Positions 52,984-62,132 are shown, numbered from the stretch's first letter. The stretch is DNA of 64,000 nt from Bacteroidia bacterium (GCA_030427585.1 JAUIBW010000014.1:1-64000), one strand, 5' to 3'. Notes: generated by a model not told the origin, from the letters alone. A program made the numbers and translations.

Positions 52984-53541
52984 TTAATATCTTATTAAAT
53001 CATTTTTTATTTGTTCAAAATTTTTAACTACCATTTTTTCATTGGTCGGAATCATATTTTTCCAAACCCAATTGTAGTGTTCGATTATTTTTTTAGCTTT
53101 TAAATGTGGTCTGTCTCCAGTGGTATGACCATCTGCTACTACGGTTATATTATAGTCTTTTGTTAAAGCAGATTGGACAGTAGATTCTACACAAAAATCT
53201 GTTGCACAACCTGTAATAAATAACTCATTAATATTTAAGTCGTTTAGTTTTGATTGAAGCTTTGATTTATAAAATATATCATTTACATATTTGTCTACAA
53301 AAAGGTCTGCTGTTTTAGTTTCTAAATCATCTAGTAATTGCCACTCTATTGTATTTGGTATAAACTCTTTCATTTTTGTACCATCATGTTGAATAAAAAA
53401 CACAGGAGAATGAGAGGCTCTAAATAACTCTGCAAGCATATTAATCCTACTTACAACTCCTTTTGTATCAAATCGTGGAGTTTTTGAAGTAAAAGAACCC
53501 TTTTACATATCAATAATTAAGAGCGCTTTTCTGTTTTTCAT
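52984..53541 (-). pseudogene. Isochorismatase-family hydrolase interrupted by an in-frame stop
   Basis: The gene starts at 53541, its ATG overlapping the purL stop (ATGA). It reads MKNRKALLIIDM, then TAA at 53503-53505 where the family has glutamine (IDMQ), then KGSFTSKTPRFDTKGV and on through VFFIQHDGT and TGCATDFCVESTVQSAL (catalytic cysteine) to the end. One change, CAA to TAA, explains the break. A shorter protein could start at the ATG at 53439, but it would lack the catalytic aspartate of the first strand. The intact family hydrolyses amide or ether bonds in small molecules (e.g. nicotinamidase-like). It is probably inactive now. Confidence 0.85.
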
Positions 53542-56500
53542 TCAGCAATATTTTTCTCTATCCATTTTCGAGCATTTACAAAGGCTTCGATCCATGGTGA
53601 TACTTCATCACGCCTCTTCTGTGGATAGTTAGCCCAATTCCATTGGAATATTGAACGTTCAATGTGAGGCATCATTACCAAATGACGACCAGTTTTATCT
53701 GTCATCATAGCCGTATTATAATCTGATCCATTAGGATTAGATGGGTATCCTTCATATCCATATTTTGCTACTATGTTATATTGATCTTCGGATAGTGGTA
53801 GATCAAACTTTCCTTCGCCATGAGAAATCCATACTCCCAATGTACTTCCTGCCAAAGTAGATAGCATTACAGAATTATTGTCCTGTACTTTTACAGAAGT
53901 GAAACTACTCTCATGCTTATGAGAATCATTATAGGTTAGTTTACCATGTTTTTTATGTTCTGGATTGATAACTTCCAGTTCCATAAATAACTGGCAACCG
54001 TTGCAAATACCTACCGATAAAGTATCTTCTCTTTTGAAGAAGTTTTTTAAAGCTGTATTTGCTTTTTCGTTATATAAAAAAGCACCTGCCCATCCTTTGG
54101 CAGATCCTAAAACATCACTGTTAGAGAAACCTCCTACGGCTCCAATAAACTGAATGTCTTCTAATGTTTCACGACCCGAAATCAAATCGGTCATATGCAC
54201 ATCCTTTACATCAAAACCAGCCAAATACATGGCATTAGCAATTTCGCGTTCAGAATTACTTCCTTTTTCACGTATGATCGCTGCTTTTGGTCTTGGTTTT
54301 GTGGTGTCTATTACTGGTTTCTTTCCTGTAAAATGAGATGGAAAAGAGTAGAGAAGGGGTTGGTTTGCATAATTATCAAACCGATCTTTTGCTAAATTAT
54401 TTGCTGTTTGTTTTTGATCTAATAAGAAAGAAGTTGTATACCATGTATTTCTTAATTCTTCTATAGGAAGATCAAAGGAGTCATTTTGATTTTTTATGAT
54501 TAAAGAAGCTTCTTCTTTTACTGTACCAATATTGAAAAACTCAATATTGTTTTTAGAGAGTATAGATTCGATATCTGAATTTGAAGCACTTTGAAAAACG
54601 ATTCCCGAATTTTCTGCAAACAATAACTTAATCGAATCTGATTCTCCGATTTTAGAAAGATCTAGTTCTGCTCCAAGATTACGATCGGCAAAGCATAACT
54701 CTAATAATGTAGTAATTAAACCTCCCGAAGCAACATCATGACCCGCTACAATTTTATCTTCTTTAATTAGGTGTTGAATTACATTAAAAGTTTTCTTAAA
54801 ACCAGCAGCATCTTTAATATTAGGTGCCTCATCACCAATTTTATTTAATATTTGTGCAAATGAGGAACCACCAAGCTGATGTGTATCATTAGACAGGTTA
54901 ATATAATAGATATCTCCACCACCGTTTTTTTGTAAAACAGGTTCAATAACTCTGGTGATGTCATTACAATGTGCAGCAGCAGATATCACTACGGTTCCCG
55001 GAGCAATAACTTCTTCATTTGCATATTTTTGTTTCATCGATAGTGAATCTTTACCTGTAGGCACATTAATTCCTAAATCAATAGCAAAATCTGAAATTGC
55101 TTTTACCGCTTTATATAGTCTGGCATCTTCACCTTCATTTTTACAAGGCCACATCCAGTTTGCAGATAAAGAAACTGAAGATAATCCATCTTTAAGAGGA
55201 GCCCAGATAATATTGGTTAACGCTTCGGCAATTGAATTTTTACTACCAGCTTCCGGGTCAATCAAACCAGAGATAGGAGAGTGCCCTATACTGGTGGCAA
55301 CACCTTCTTTACCATTATAATCTAGAGCCATTACGCCACAATTGTTTAGTGGTAATTGCAGAGGTCCGGCACATTGTTGTTTGGCTACTTTTCCTCCAAC
55401 GCAACGGTCTACTTTGTTGGTTAACCAATCTTTACAAGCAACGGCTTCTAATTGTAAAACTTGATTTAAATAATTGCTAAAATTATCTAAGCTATAGGTA
55501 ATTTTATCATAATTACGATCTATAGTATTATCGGTCATTATTGTTTTTGGGGAGCTGCCAAACATATCTTCTAATGCCAAATCCATTGGAGTATCTCCTT
55601 TGGTCTTGGATAGAAAGGTAAAGCGATGATCACCTGTAACATCTCCTACTTCGTACATGGGTGAGCGTTCTCGCTCGGCAATACGTTGTAGTATTTCTAT
55701 ATTTTGTTGCCCTATAACTAATCCCATACGTTCCTGGGATTCATTACCGATGATTTCTTTTGCAGACAATGTAGGATCACCAACCGGTAGTTTATCTAAA
55801 TCGATTTTCCCTCCGGTTTCTTCTACCAATTCAGAAAGACAGTTAAGATGCCCTCCTGCACCGTGATCATGTATCGACACAATTGTATTTTCTTCACTTT
55901 CTACCATACCTCTAATTGCATTAGAAGCACGTTTTTGCATTTCTGGATTAGAGCGTTGTATGGCATTTAATTCGATACCACTGCTAAACTCTCCCGTATC
56001 TGCAGAGGATACTGCTGCACCCCCCATACCTATTCGGTAGTTTTCTCCGCCAAGGATTACGATTTTATCTCCTTTTTGGGGTACTGCTTTGATTGCTTGT
56101 TCGGCTTTACCGTATCCAATCCCACCAGCTTGCATAATTACCTTGTCGAAACCAAGTTTACGAGTTGTCCCACTGAGCTTGTCGAAGTGTTCTTCATGTT
56201 CGAAAGTGAGTACAGATCCTGTAATTAGAGGCTGACCAAATTTATTTCCAAAATCAGAAGCCCCATTAGAAGCTTTTATTAAAATATCCATTGGAGTTTG
56301 GTATAGCCAATCTCTTTCTGTCATGGCTTGCTCCCATGGACGGTTATTTTCTAAACGCGAGTACGATGTCATGTATACTGCGGTACCAGCAAGAGGTAAA
56401 GATCCTTTTCCACCGGCAAGACGATCTCTGATTTCACCTCCGGATCCTGTTGCAGCTCCGTTAAATGGTTCTACGGTAGTAGGAAAATTATGTGTTTCCG

Positions 56501-57236
56501 CTTTAAGCGAAATCACACTATTAAATTCAGTTTCCTGATAAAAATCAGGCTTATCAGCAGTTTTTGGGGCAAACTGAGTAACTTTTGGTCCTTTTATAAA
56601 GGCTACATTATCTTTATAAGCAGAAACAATATCGTTTGGATGTGTCTCTGATGTCTTTTTGATGAGTTTAAAAAGTGAAGTAGGTTGTTCTTCTCCATCA
56701 ATCACAAAGGTCCCGTTAAATATTTTATGACGACAATGTTCAGAATTTACTTGCGAAAATCCAAAAACTTCTGAGTCTGTAAGTTGTCTCCCTATTTTTT
56801 TGCTAACTCCTTCGAGGTATTCTATCTCTTCATCACTAAGCGCTAAACCTTCGGCAATATTATAGGCAGCAATATCATCAATTTCTATAATCGATTCTGG
56901 TTCTATATCTATCGTATAGATATCCTGATCTAATTTGCTGTACTTTTGAGAGAGCATAGGATCAAAATCAACATAATCTTTTGTAACACCCCGAAATTCT
57001 TCTATTCGTATAATGCCTTCTATACCCATATTCTGAGTAATCTCTACGGCATTGGTACTCCACGGAGTAATCATTGCGGCACGTGGACCAACAAAAAAAG
57101 CGTCAATAGACGCCGCAGATAATTGAGGTTGGTTGCCAAATAACCAGGTTAATTTTTTTATGGTTTCAGGGGAGATTTCATTGGCGGTTTGAACTGCAAA
57201 TACTTTCTCGTTTTGGTTTCCGAAGAAATGAATCAT
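53538..57236 (-). CDS. purL: Phosphoribosylformylglycinamidine synthase
   Basis: A 1232-aa large-type FGAR amidotransferase, step four of purine synthesis: FGAR + ATP + glutamine to FGAM. Order: N-terminal PurS-like part, two FGAM synthase halves (SQVNSEHCRHKIFNGTFV, AETHNFPTTVEPFNGAATGS, GGAAVSSADT; VDRCVGGKVAKQQCAGPLQL; ASGGLITTLLELCF), and a C-terminal glutaminase with nucleophile cysteine in SVGICNGCQLFMEL. At residues ~350-357 the sequence EEHFDKLSGTTRKLG has ~8-9 extra residues whose DNA matches an intergenic palindrome (see 56167-56189). The frame is intact, so the enzyme is presumably functional. Confidence 0.95.
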   Translation of the reverse strand: MIHFFGNQNEKVFAVQTANEISPETIKKLTWLFGNQPQLSAASIDAFFVGPRAAMITPWSTNAVEITQNMGIEGIIRIEEFRGVTKDYVDFDPMLSQKYSKLDQDIYTIDIEPESIIEIDDIAAYNIAEGLALSDEEIEYLEGVSKKIGRQLTDSEVFGFSQVNSEHCRHKIFNGTFVIDGEEQPTSLFKLIKKTSETHPNDIVSAYKDNVAFIKGPKVTQFAPKTADKPDFYQETEFNSVISLKAETHNFPTTVEPFNGAATGSGGEIRDRLAGGKGSLPLAGTAVYMTSYSRLENNRPWEQAMTERDWLYQTPMDILIKASNGASDFGNKFGQPLITGSVLTFEHEEHFDKLSGTTRKLGFDKVIMQAGGIGYGKAEQAIKAVPQKGDKIVILGGENYRIGMGGAAVSSADTGEFSSGIELNAIQRSNPEMQKRASNAIRGMVESEENTIVSIHDHGAGGHLNCLSELVEETGGKIDLDKLPVGDPTLSAKEIIGNESQERMGLVIGQQNIEILQRIAERERSPMYEVGDVTGDHRFTFLSKTKGDTPMDLALEDMFGSSPKTIMTDNTIDRNYDKITYSLDNFSNYLNQVLQLEAVACKDWLTNKVDRCVGGKVAKQQCAGPLQLPLNNCGVMALDYNGKEGVATSIGHSPISGLIDPEAGSKNSIAEALTNIIWAPLKDGLSSVSLSANWMWPCKNEGEDARLYKAVKAISDFAIDLGINVPTGKDSLSMKQKYANEEVIAPGTVVISAAAHCNDITRVIEPVLQKNGGGDIYYINLSNDTHQLGGSSFAQILNKIGDEAPNIKDAAGFKKTFNVIQHLIKEDKIVAGHDVASGGLITTLLELCFADRNLGAELDLSKIGESDSIKLLFAENSGIVFQSASNSDIESILSKNNIEFFNIGTVKEEASLIIKNQNDSFDLPIEELRNTWYTTSFLLDQKQTANNLAKDRFDNYANQPLLYSFPSHFTGKKPVIDTTKPRPKAAIIREKGSNSEREIANAMYLAGFDVKDVHMTDLISGRETLEDIQFIGAVGGFSNSDVLGSAKGWAGAFLYNEKANTALKNFFKREDTLSVGICNGCQLFMELEVINPEHKKHGKLTYNDSHKHESSFTSVKVQDNNSVMLSTLAGSTLGVWISHGEGKFDLPLSEDQYNIVAKYGYEGYPSNPNGSDYNTAMMTDKTGRHLVMMPHIERSIFQWNWANYPQKRRDEVSPWIEAFVNARKWIEKNIAE
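56167..56189. repeat. REP-like core sequence inside purL
   Basis: CACTTCGACAAGCTCAGTGG on the minus strand matches the arm TTTCGACAAGCTCAACCTGA of the intergenic element at 21931-22063 (TTCGACAAGCTCA identical). Here it codes in frame for HFDKLSG in purL, in a place where related PurL proteins appear to have no residues. Confidence 0.65.
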
Positions 57237-57353
57237 ACTTCGATTATTTGTGTTGATTTTTATTAAGCTGCAAATTTACTACTTTCTTACTAAAATCTGA
57301 TAAAAAACTAAGATAGAATCCCAGAGTTATTCACTAAATTTTGAACAGTCTCC

Positions 57354-57414
57354 CTTGCAGCGTTGCAGATGGGGCTTGCAGTGCTGTAAACGGGTACTGC
57401 AGTGTTGTAATAGG
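57354..57414. repeat. Three tandem ~20-base repeats between rsmB and purL
   Basis: Three adjacent units: CTTGCAGCGTTGCAGATGGG, CTTGCAGTGCTGTAAACGGG, TACTGCAGTGTTGTAATAGG. They share the form TGCAGNGNTGNA-N3-RGG and are more GC-rich than their surroundings. No promoter or terminator is evident in this gap. Confidence 0.55.
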
Positions 57415-57428
57415 AAGTATTTAATTCA

Positions 57429-58640
57429 TTATTTGTTATTTTCTAATAATGCCATATAGAACCCGTCATATCCCGATTGGTGCGCAAGTATTTTTTTGTC
57501 TTTAACCAGAGTGAAATTACTTCCTGTTTCTTTAGAAAGAAAGTTCTTTACCTGATTCTGATTTTCAGAAGGTAAAATAGAACAGGTTGCATATACCAAT
57601 TTACCTCCCGGTTTTACCATTTTAGAATATTGCTCTAATATTTCGGCTTGTGTATGTCTAATTTTATCTAAAAACTCAGGTTGCAATTTCCATTTAGCAT
57701 CTGGGTTTCGTCGTAAAACTCCCAAACCACTGCATGGGGCATCGATAAGAACACGATCTGCTTTACCGTGTAGCTTTTTGATATCTTTTGTGCTTTCAAT
57801 GATTCTGGTTTCGATATTATGGGCACCATCTCTACGAGCTCTTCTTTTAAGCTCTTTAAGTTTATTACCATAAATATCCATAGCAATAACCTGTCCTTTA
57901 TTTTGCATTAATGCTGCTAAATGAAGGCTTTTACCACCTGCACCTGCGCAGGTATCCACAACGCGTTGCCCCGGCTGTACTTCTAAAAAATCGGCTACCA
58001 ATTGAGAAGAAGCATCCTGTACTTCAAATAATCCATTTTTGAATGCTTTTGTGGTAAAGACATTAATTCTTTCGATAAGTCGAAGTGCGTTTGGATATCC
58101 TTTAATAAATTCGGTATCGATATTTTCGTCTTCTAATAGACTTCTAAGTTTTTCTCTTGATGTTTTTAAAGTATTTGCACGAAGAATTACGGGAGCCTGC
58201 TCATTAAGTGCATTAATTTCTTTGTCCCACAGTTTACCAAGTTCTTGTTCTCCTAATTGATCCATCCAATCGGGAATAGATTCTTTAAATTTTCTTATTT
58301 TACTTAATTCATCAAAACGTCCTTTGATACGACGAGTAGGTGTAGGGCCAATTTGTTTCCAATCGGGTAAGGAAATCCCCCTTAGCGTAGCCCACACCGC
58401 AAAAACCCTCCATAGGTTCTCTCTAGAGAAAGGTTCTTTTACTTCAGCTATTTCGGTATATAGGCGTTTCCATCTTACAATTTCATATACGGTTTCTGCA
58501 ATAAAACTACGATCACGCGATCCCCATCTTTTGTCTCGTTTCAGTAATTTCTGAACCACTTTATCTGCATAACTTCCTTCATTAAATATTTCGTGTAATC
58601 CATCTATAACAGCAAAGACAAGATTTCTATGTAAACGCAT
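57429..58640 (-). CDS. rsmB: RsmB/NOP-family rRNA cytosine-C5 methyltransferase
   Basis: A 403-aa protein from MRLHRNLVFAVIDGLHEIF (58640; an ATG at 58664 would add eight residues). The N-terminal NusB-like helices are followed by the SAM-binding motif VVDTCAGAGGKSLHLAALM, IDAPCSGLGVLRRNPDAKWK (motif IV with one cysteine) and LVYATCSILPSENQNQV (motif VI with the catalytic cysteine). The family makes m5C967 in 16S rRNA, at the ribosome. Convergent or tandem partners give no further hint. RsmB versus another NOP member is not fully certain. Confidence 0.8.
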   Translation of the reverse strand: MRLHRNLVFAVIDGLHEIFNEGSYADKVVQKLLKRDKRWGSRDRSFIAETVYEIVRWKRLYTEIAEVKEPFSRENLWRVFAVWATLRGISLPDWKQIGPTPTRRIKGRFDELSKIRKFKESIPDWMDQLGEQELGKLWDKEINALNEQAPVILRANTLKTSREKLRSLLEDENIDTEFIKGYPNALRLIERINVFTTKAFKNGLFEVQDASSQLVADFLEVQPGQRVVDTCAGAGGKSLHLAALMQNKGQVIAMDIYGNKLKELKRRARRDGAHNIETRIIESTKDIKKLHGKADRVLIDAPCSGLGVLRRNPDAKWKLQPEFLDKIRHTQAEILEQYSKMVKPGGKLVYATCSILPSENQNQVKNFLSKETGSNFTLVKDKKILAHQSGYDGFYMALLENNK

Positions 58641-58724
58641 TGTATTATTTTTTAAGGTGTGCAAAGGTAGACCTTTGTGATCAAATACTATTATATTTGA
58701 CTATAATTATTGATATTACAACCT

Positions 58725-59789
58725 ATGAAACTAATCTATACCTTATTATTTGTTTTTACTTTTGTTTTTTGCATTACAGAAGAGAAAGTGGTTACTCACC
58801 ATTTTTCTAAAGTTAAAATAGAAACTATTTTAAAAGATGCTGTAAGTATACGAGCCTTAGATATATATAATGATACTTTGATTGGTTTTGGGTATAATAG
58901 AGGGTATGGATTTATAAATCTTGCTACAAAAAAGAAGACTATGATCGAGTTTTCGGAAACTGATACTATAGAAAAAAAGAAAAACTGGATTGCAGAACAA
59001 CGTGCTGTTAGTTTTACCGATAAGTCGTTTTTTTGCCTTGGAGTAAGTTCTCCTGCACGATTAAGAAAAATAGATATAGAAAGTAAAGAGGAAAAAATAG
59101 TATATACCGAAATGCACGAAAAGGCGTTCTATGATGCAATCGCGTTTTGGAATGCTAATGAAGGAATTGCAATGGGAGATCCTACAGATAGGTGTTTGTC
59201 TATACTTATTACAAGAGATGGAGGAGACACTTGGAAAAAGATTTCTTGCGAAAGCTTACCCAAAACTTTTGTTGGAGAAGCAGCATTTGCAGCGAGTAAT
59301 GGAAACATCGCAATTATAGGTGATAAAACATGGATAGCTACAGGAGGAATTAAGTCTAGGGTATTTTTCTCTCCTGATAAAGGGAAAACTTGGGAAGTTT
59401 ATGATACACCTATCATACAAGGGAAAGAAACTACGGGAGCGTATTCTATTGATTTTTATGACGAGAATAACGGTGTTATTTACGGAGGAGATTATACAGC
59501 TCCAGAAGATAATAAGGCAAACAAAGCGATTACAAAAGATGGAGGGAAAACCTGGGAATTAGTGTCAGATGGTAGTGGATCGGGATATAAGAGCTGTATA
59601 CGATATGTACCTAATGGTGGCGGTAAAGAAATGGTAGCTGCTGGATTTGCAGGAATATCGATTTCTAATGATCTTGGAAGAAGTTGGAAAGAATTAAGTA
59701 AAGAAGGTTTTTATACGGTTAGATTTATAAATGATAGTACTGCAATAGCAGCAGGTAAAGGAAGAATTGCTAAGCTTATTTTTAAATAA
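58725..59789 (+). CDS. BNR/YCF48-like secreted protein
   Basis: A 354-aa protein from MKLIYTLLFVFTFVFCITEE (58725), with signal peptide. It contains BNR/YCF48-type propeller repeats: SILITRDGGDTWKKIS, VFFSPDKGKTWEVYDT, AITKDGGKTWELVSDGSGSG, ISNDLGRSWKELS. The aspartate-box motif (S/T-x-D-x-G-x-T-W) is clear. Such proteins are often called oxidoreductases in annotation, with little proof; sialidase-like or assembly functions are known in relatives. It is divergent from rsmB. Confidence 0.8.
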   Translation: MKLIYTLLFVFTFVFCITEEKVVTHHFSKVKIETILKDAVSIRALDIYNDTLIGFGYNRGYGFINLATKKKTMIEFSETDTIEKKKNWIAEQRAVSFTDKSFFCLGVSSPARLRKIDIESKEEKIVYTEMHEKAFYDAIAFWNANEGIAMGDPTDRCLSILITRDGGDTWKKISCESLPKTFVGEAAFAASNGNIAIIGDKTWIATGGIKSRVFFSPDKGKTWEVYDTPIIQGKETTGAYSIDFYDENNGVIYGGDYTAPEDNKANKAITKDGGKTWELVSDGSGSGYKSCIRYVPNGGGKEMVAAGFAGISISNDLGRSWKELSKEGFYTVRFINDSTAIAAGKGRIAKLIFK

Positions 59790-59790
59790 A

Positions 59791-59818
59791 AAAAAGAGGT
59801 TTATAACAACCTCTTTTT
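59791..59818. terminator. Bidirectional terminator
   Basis: AAAAAGAGGTT, loop TATAAC, AACCTCTTTTT, directly after the stop at 59789 and before the convergent gene at 59838. Confidence 0.85.
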
Positions 59819-59837
59819 CCGTTTTCTTATAATAATT

Positions 59838-60284
59838 TTAGTGTCTTTTTCTTCGTCCCTTAATTCTTGCAAGCATACGTTTGTGAAAATCTGCTTCTGC
59901 TTTTATAAGTTTTAGAATTTTCTTTTTAGGTATGGTCTTTTTTAAATTGATAATCAATTTTTTTCGGGATTGTGATTTCTGTTCTTCTATCTCCAGAAAA
60001 CTGTCTATAGTATCTTCAACTTCTTTATCATTCAGGCCAGTAGGAGTATCGCTAGCTTCTCTTATACTTTTAATTAATTTACGTTCTTGACTTCTAAGTT
60101 TTCTAATGGTCTCTTCATAGGCATTATAAATAGGCCAGAATAGCTGCGCTTCTTCACTGGTTAACTCTAATTTTTCGGTAATATATGCAATTTTAAATGC
60201 CTTTATTTTTTCTCTTGACCCATGTTGAGCAAAAGCACCTATAGAAAAACAGGTAAAGCAAATAAGTAAAACGATCTTTTTCAT
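59838..60284 (-). CDS. Periplasmic CpxP/Spy-like protein
   Basis: A 148-aa protein with a signal peptide (FSIGAFAQ) and a highly charged, all-helical mature part: FKIAYITEKLELTSEEAQLF, WPIYNAYEETIRKLR, KLIINLKKTIPKKKILKLIK. The LTSEEAQLFWP stretch is typical of CpxP/Spy-like or zinc-resistance-associated periplasmic proteins of Bacteroidota. It is last in an operon with the ECF sigma gene and a membrane protein, and probably senses envelope stress with them. Confidence 0.7.
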   Translation of the reverse strand: MKKIVLLICFTCFSIGAFAQHGSREKIKAFKIAYITEKLELTSEEAQLFWPIYNAYEETIRKLRSQERKLIKSIREASDTPTGLNDKEVEDTIDSFLEIEEQKSQSRKKLIINLKKTIPKKKILKLIKAEADFHKRMLARIKGRRKRH

Positions 60285-60392
60285 GTGTTTGTTTTATTGT
60301 TTTAGAGGTCACATGGGATCTTTGACGATTAAAAGAATTATAGATTGGTGCTTTAATAATTATTTTAATCGAGTCGGTTTCATGTGTTTATT

Positions 60393-60917
60393 TTATTCTG
60401 TAAATATAATGTCATCATCTAAATCCTCTTCTGATAAATATTCTAATAAGATTTTATCATCGATTAATTCTTTTTCGAATGTTTCCGAATATATAATATC
60501 ATCATCTAATAGCGCTGCTATTTCGGCAGTACTTAATTCAATACCTTCTTCGTTAAAATAAGCATCTATATCTACAATTTCAATAGTATCAAAATTTACT
60601 TCTGATTCTTTTGGTATGGATATAGATATGATAATAGCAATCATTGCGGCAATACCAGAGAAGTATAAAATATTTCTTCTGGTTTGTAATGAGATAAGTT
60701 TCCCTTTTGGGGTGTCATTATCAATTTTTTGCAATATAGTATCTTTAAGAGTGTCAAAATAGTCTTCGGGAGCATTAAAACCCGAATTCATTTTAGAACT
60801 CCTCTGGCTATCGGTATCTGAATCAATTTTTTCAAAAAGTTTGTTTTCAAAACTTTCAAAATAGCCTTCGGGTACTTTAAAACCGTCATTGTTGTTATGT
60901 GATTTATCTTTTTTCAC
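60393..60917 (-). CDS. Membrane protein, probable anti-sigma factor
   Basis: A 174-aa protein starting with GTG at 60917. Two similar N-terminal segments (FKVPEGYFESFENKLFEKID and FNAPEDYFDTLKDTILQKID) make up a cytoplasmic region, followed by one membrane helix (NILYFSGIAAMIAIIISISI) and an acidic C-terminus (EIVDIDAYFNEEGIELSTAE, LSEEDLDDDIIF). The doubled VPEGYFE motif is common in Bacteroidota proteins paired with ECF sigma factors. It is 31 bases after the sigma gene. Confidence 0.75.
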   Translation of the reverse strand: MKKDKSHNNNDGFKVPEGYFESFENKLFEKIDSDTDSQRSSKMNSGFNAPEDYFDTLKDTILQKIDNDTPKGKLISLQTRRNILYFSGIAAMIAIIISISIPKESEVNFDTIEIVDIDAYFNEEGIELSTAEIAALLDDDIIYSETFEKELIDDKILLEYLSEEDLDDDIIFTE

Positions 60918-60948
60918 TGATAGTTAGACTTTTTTAATATAAAAAGGT

Positions 60949-61497
60949 TTAGTCTTTTTTTAAAAACTCTTCAATTTTTTTTGAGGCTAAATGATATGAA
61001 GCTTTTAATGCTCCTTCACTGGTTTCTAAAATTTCTGACATCTCTCTGTATTTTAGCTCCTGAAAATATTTCATATTAAAAACCTGTTGTTGTTTTTGCG
61101 GTAGTGTGGCTATGGCCTTTTGCAACTCTAATTGTATTTGATCTCCTTCATAATATACATCTGCTTCGAGATTTTGGGTTAACTGCAAACTTAACTCTTC
61201 ATTGCTAATATTATATTTTTTTGCTTTTTGATTAAGAAAAGTAATAGACTCATTCGTTGCTATGCGATACAACCAGGTGTATAATTTACTATCTCCTTTA
61301 AATTTTTTTATATTCTTATACACTTTAATAAACACATTTTGTAATATATCATCTGTATCATCATGATTTTTTACCATATTCCTGATATGCCAATAAAGCC
61401 GTTGTTGATATATAGTAACAAGCTTACCGAAAGCAATATTTACATGCTCTTCTGATTGTAAGGTAATAAGTAGTTCTTGTTCTTCTTGAGTGTTCAA
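60949..61497 (-). CDS. ECF-type RNA polymerase sigma factor
   Basis: A 182-aa protein from a TTG at 61497 (MNTQEEQELLITLQSEEHVN); an earlier TTG at 61527 would add ten hydrophobic residues. Region 2 (YWHIRNMVKNHDDTDDILQN, TWLYRIATNESITFL) and region 4 (ELQKAIATLPQKQQQVFNMK, REMSEILETSEGALKASYHL) are intact. It drives an operon with the membrane protein and the CpxP/Spy-like protein. It is divergent from the four small-RNA genes, so the shared upstream region may contain regulatory sites for both. Confidence 0.9.
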   Translation of the reverse strand: MNTQEEQELLITLQSEEHVNIAFGKLVTIYQQRLYWHIRNMVKNHDDTDDILQNVFIKVYKNIKKFKGDSKLYTWLYRIATNESITFLNQKAKKYNISNEELSLQLTQNLEADVYYEGDQIQLELQKAIATLPQKQQQVFNMKYFQELKYREMSEILETSEGALKASYHLASKKIEEFLKKD

Positions 61498-61672
61498 AAG
61501 TAAAATTAGTTTTATTGAAAAGATCAACTATTTGACCCTTAATACTACTATATGACTAATGTACATAAAAAAGGTTTAATTAATTTAAAAATATTATTTT
61601 GTAGGATTTTTGTAGGAATAAATGTTAAAAAACATGATTATTTACTTTTTTTATAGATAAAATGCATTTTTA

Positions 61673-61703
61673 TTTGGTGAATTGAAAATAATTACTATCT
61701 TTA
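61673..61703 (+). promoter_or_regulatory. Promoter of small RNA copy 1
   Basis: TTTG (61673-61676), 19 bases, TATCTTTA (61696-61703). It fits the Bacteroidota housekeeping promoter. ATAAAAT lies ~12 bases further upstream, as in the other copies. Confidence 0.75.
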
Positions 61704-61708
61704 CAGTG

Positions 61709-61838
61709 TAATTAATTATTGAGTTCTTTCATTTCCCCCAAGATGAAAGTTTTTATAAAAGTGAGTTTTAATTTTAGAGTAAGCCCCTAAATTAAGATGA
61801 TTTGTGTGAAGAAAAAGAGTGCGAAAGCACTCTTTTTT
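61709..61838 (+). ncRNA. Small RNA, copy 1
   Basis: Expected ~130-nt transcript. CTTTCAT (61726-61732) and ATGAAAG (61743-61749) form a hairpin that exposes TTCCCCCAAG; a second C-rich stretch (AAGCCCC) follows at about 61780-61788. The 3' end is the terminator AAAGAGTGC-GAAA-GCACTC plus TTTTTT (61814-61838). The ends are inferred from the promoter and terminator. No known RNA family was recognised. Confidence 0.75.
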
Positions 61839-61966
61839 ATGTTTTATACTTTTATAGTTTAAGTTAAGTTATATTTTATAAATGTAAGTAAAAGACTACA
61901 AAATTATTATTTTTATTTATTTTTTAAAGTTTAAATACATTATTTTTGGATAAAATGAACTTTTTA

Positions 61967-61997
61967 TTTGGTAGATTAAAAATAATTACTATCTTTA
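61967..61997 (+). promoter_or_regulatory. Promoter of small RNA copy 2
   Basis: TTTG (61967-61970), 19 bases, TATCTTTA (61990-61997), identical boxes to copy 1. Confidence 0.75.
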
Positions 61998-62002
61998 CAG
62001 TG

Positions 62003-62132
62003 TAATAATGATTGAGTTCTTTCATTTCCCCCAAGATGAAAGTTTTTATAAAAGTGAGTTTTAATTTTAGAGTAAGCCCCTAAATTAAGATGATTTGTGT
62101 GAAGAGAAAGAGTGCGAAAGCACTCTTTTTTT
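62003..62132 (+). ncRNA. Small RNA, copy 2
   Basis: Same layout as copy 1: CTTTCAT/ATGAAAG hairpin with C5 loop, AAGCCCC, and terminator at 62107-62132. It differs from copy 1 by an A-to-G change in AAGAGAAAG before the terminator and by small changes near the 5' end. Confidence 0.75.

Noticed and set aside
52984-53439. Intact short isochorismatase-family gene starting at 53439
   Set aside because: The DNA upstream still encodes the conserved first strand with the catalytic aspartate in the same frame, broken only by one TAA, so the short form is a truncated remnant.
61743-61790. 15-codon peptide (MKVFIKVSFNFRVSP) encoded by the small RNA
   Set aside because: Copy 4 changes and truncates the frame while keeping the hairpin and C-run, so the RNA structure is what is preserved. 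The later frame MICVKK.. overlaps the terminator and was not taken as a gene either.
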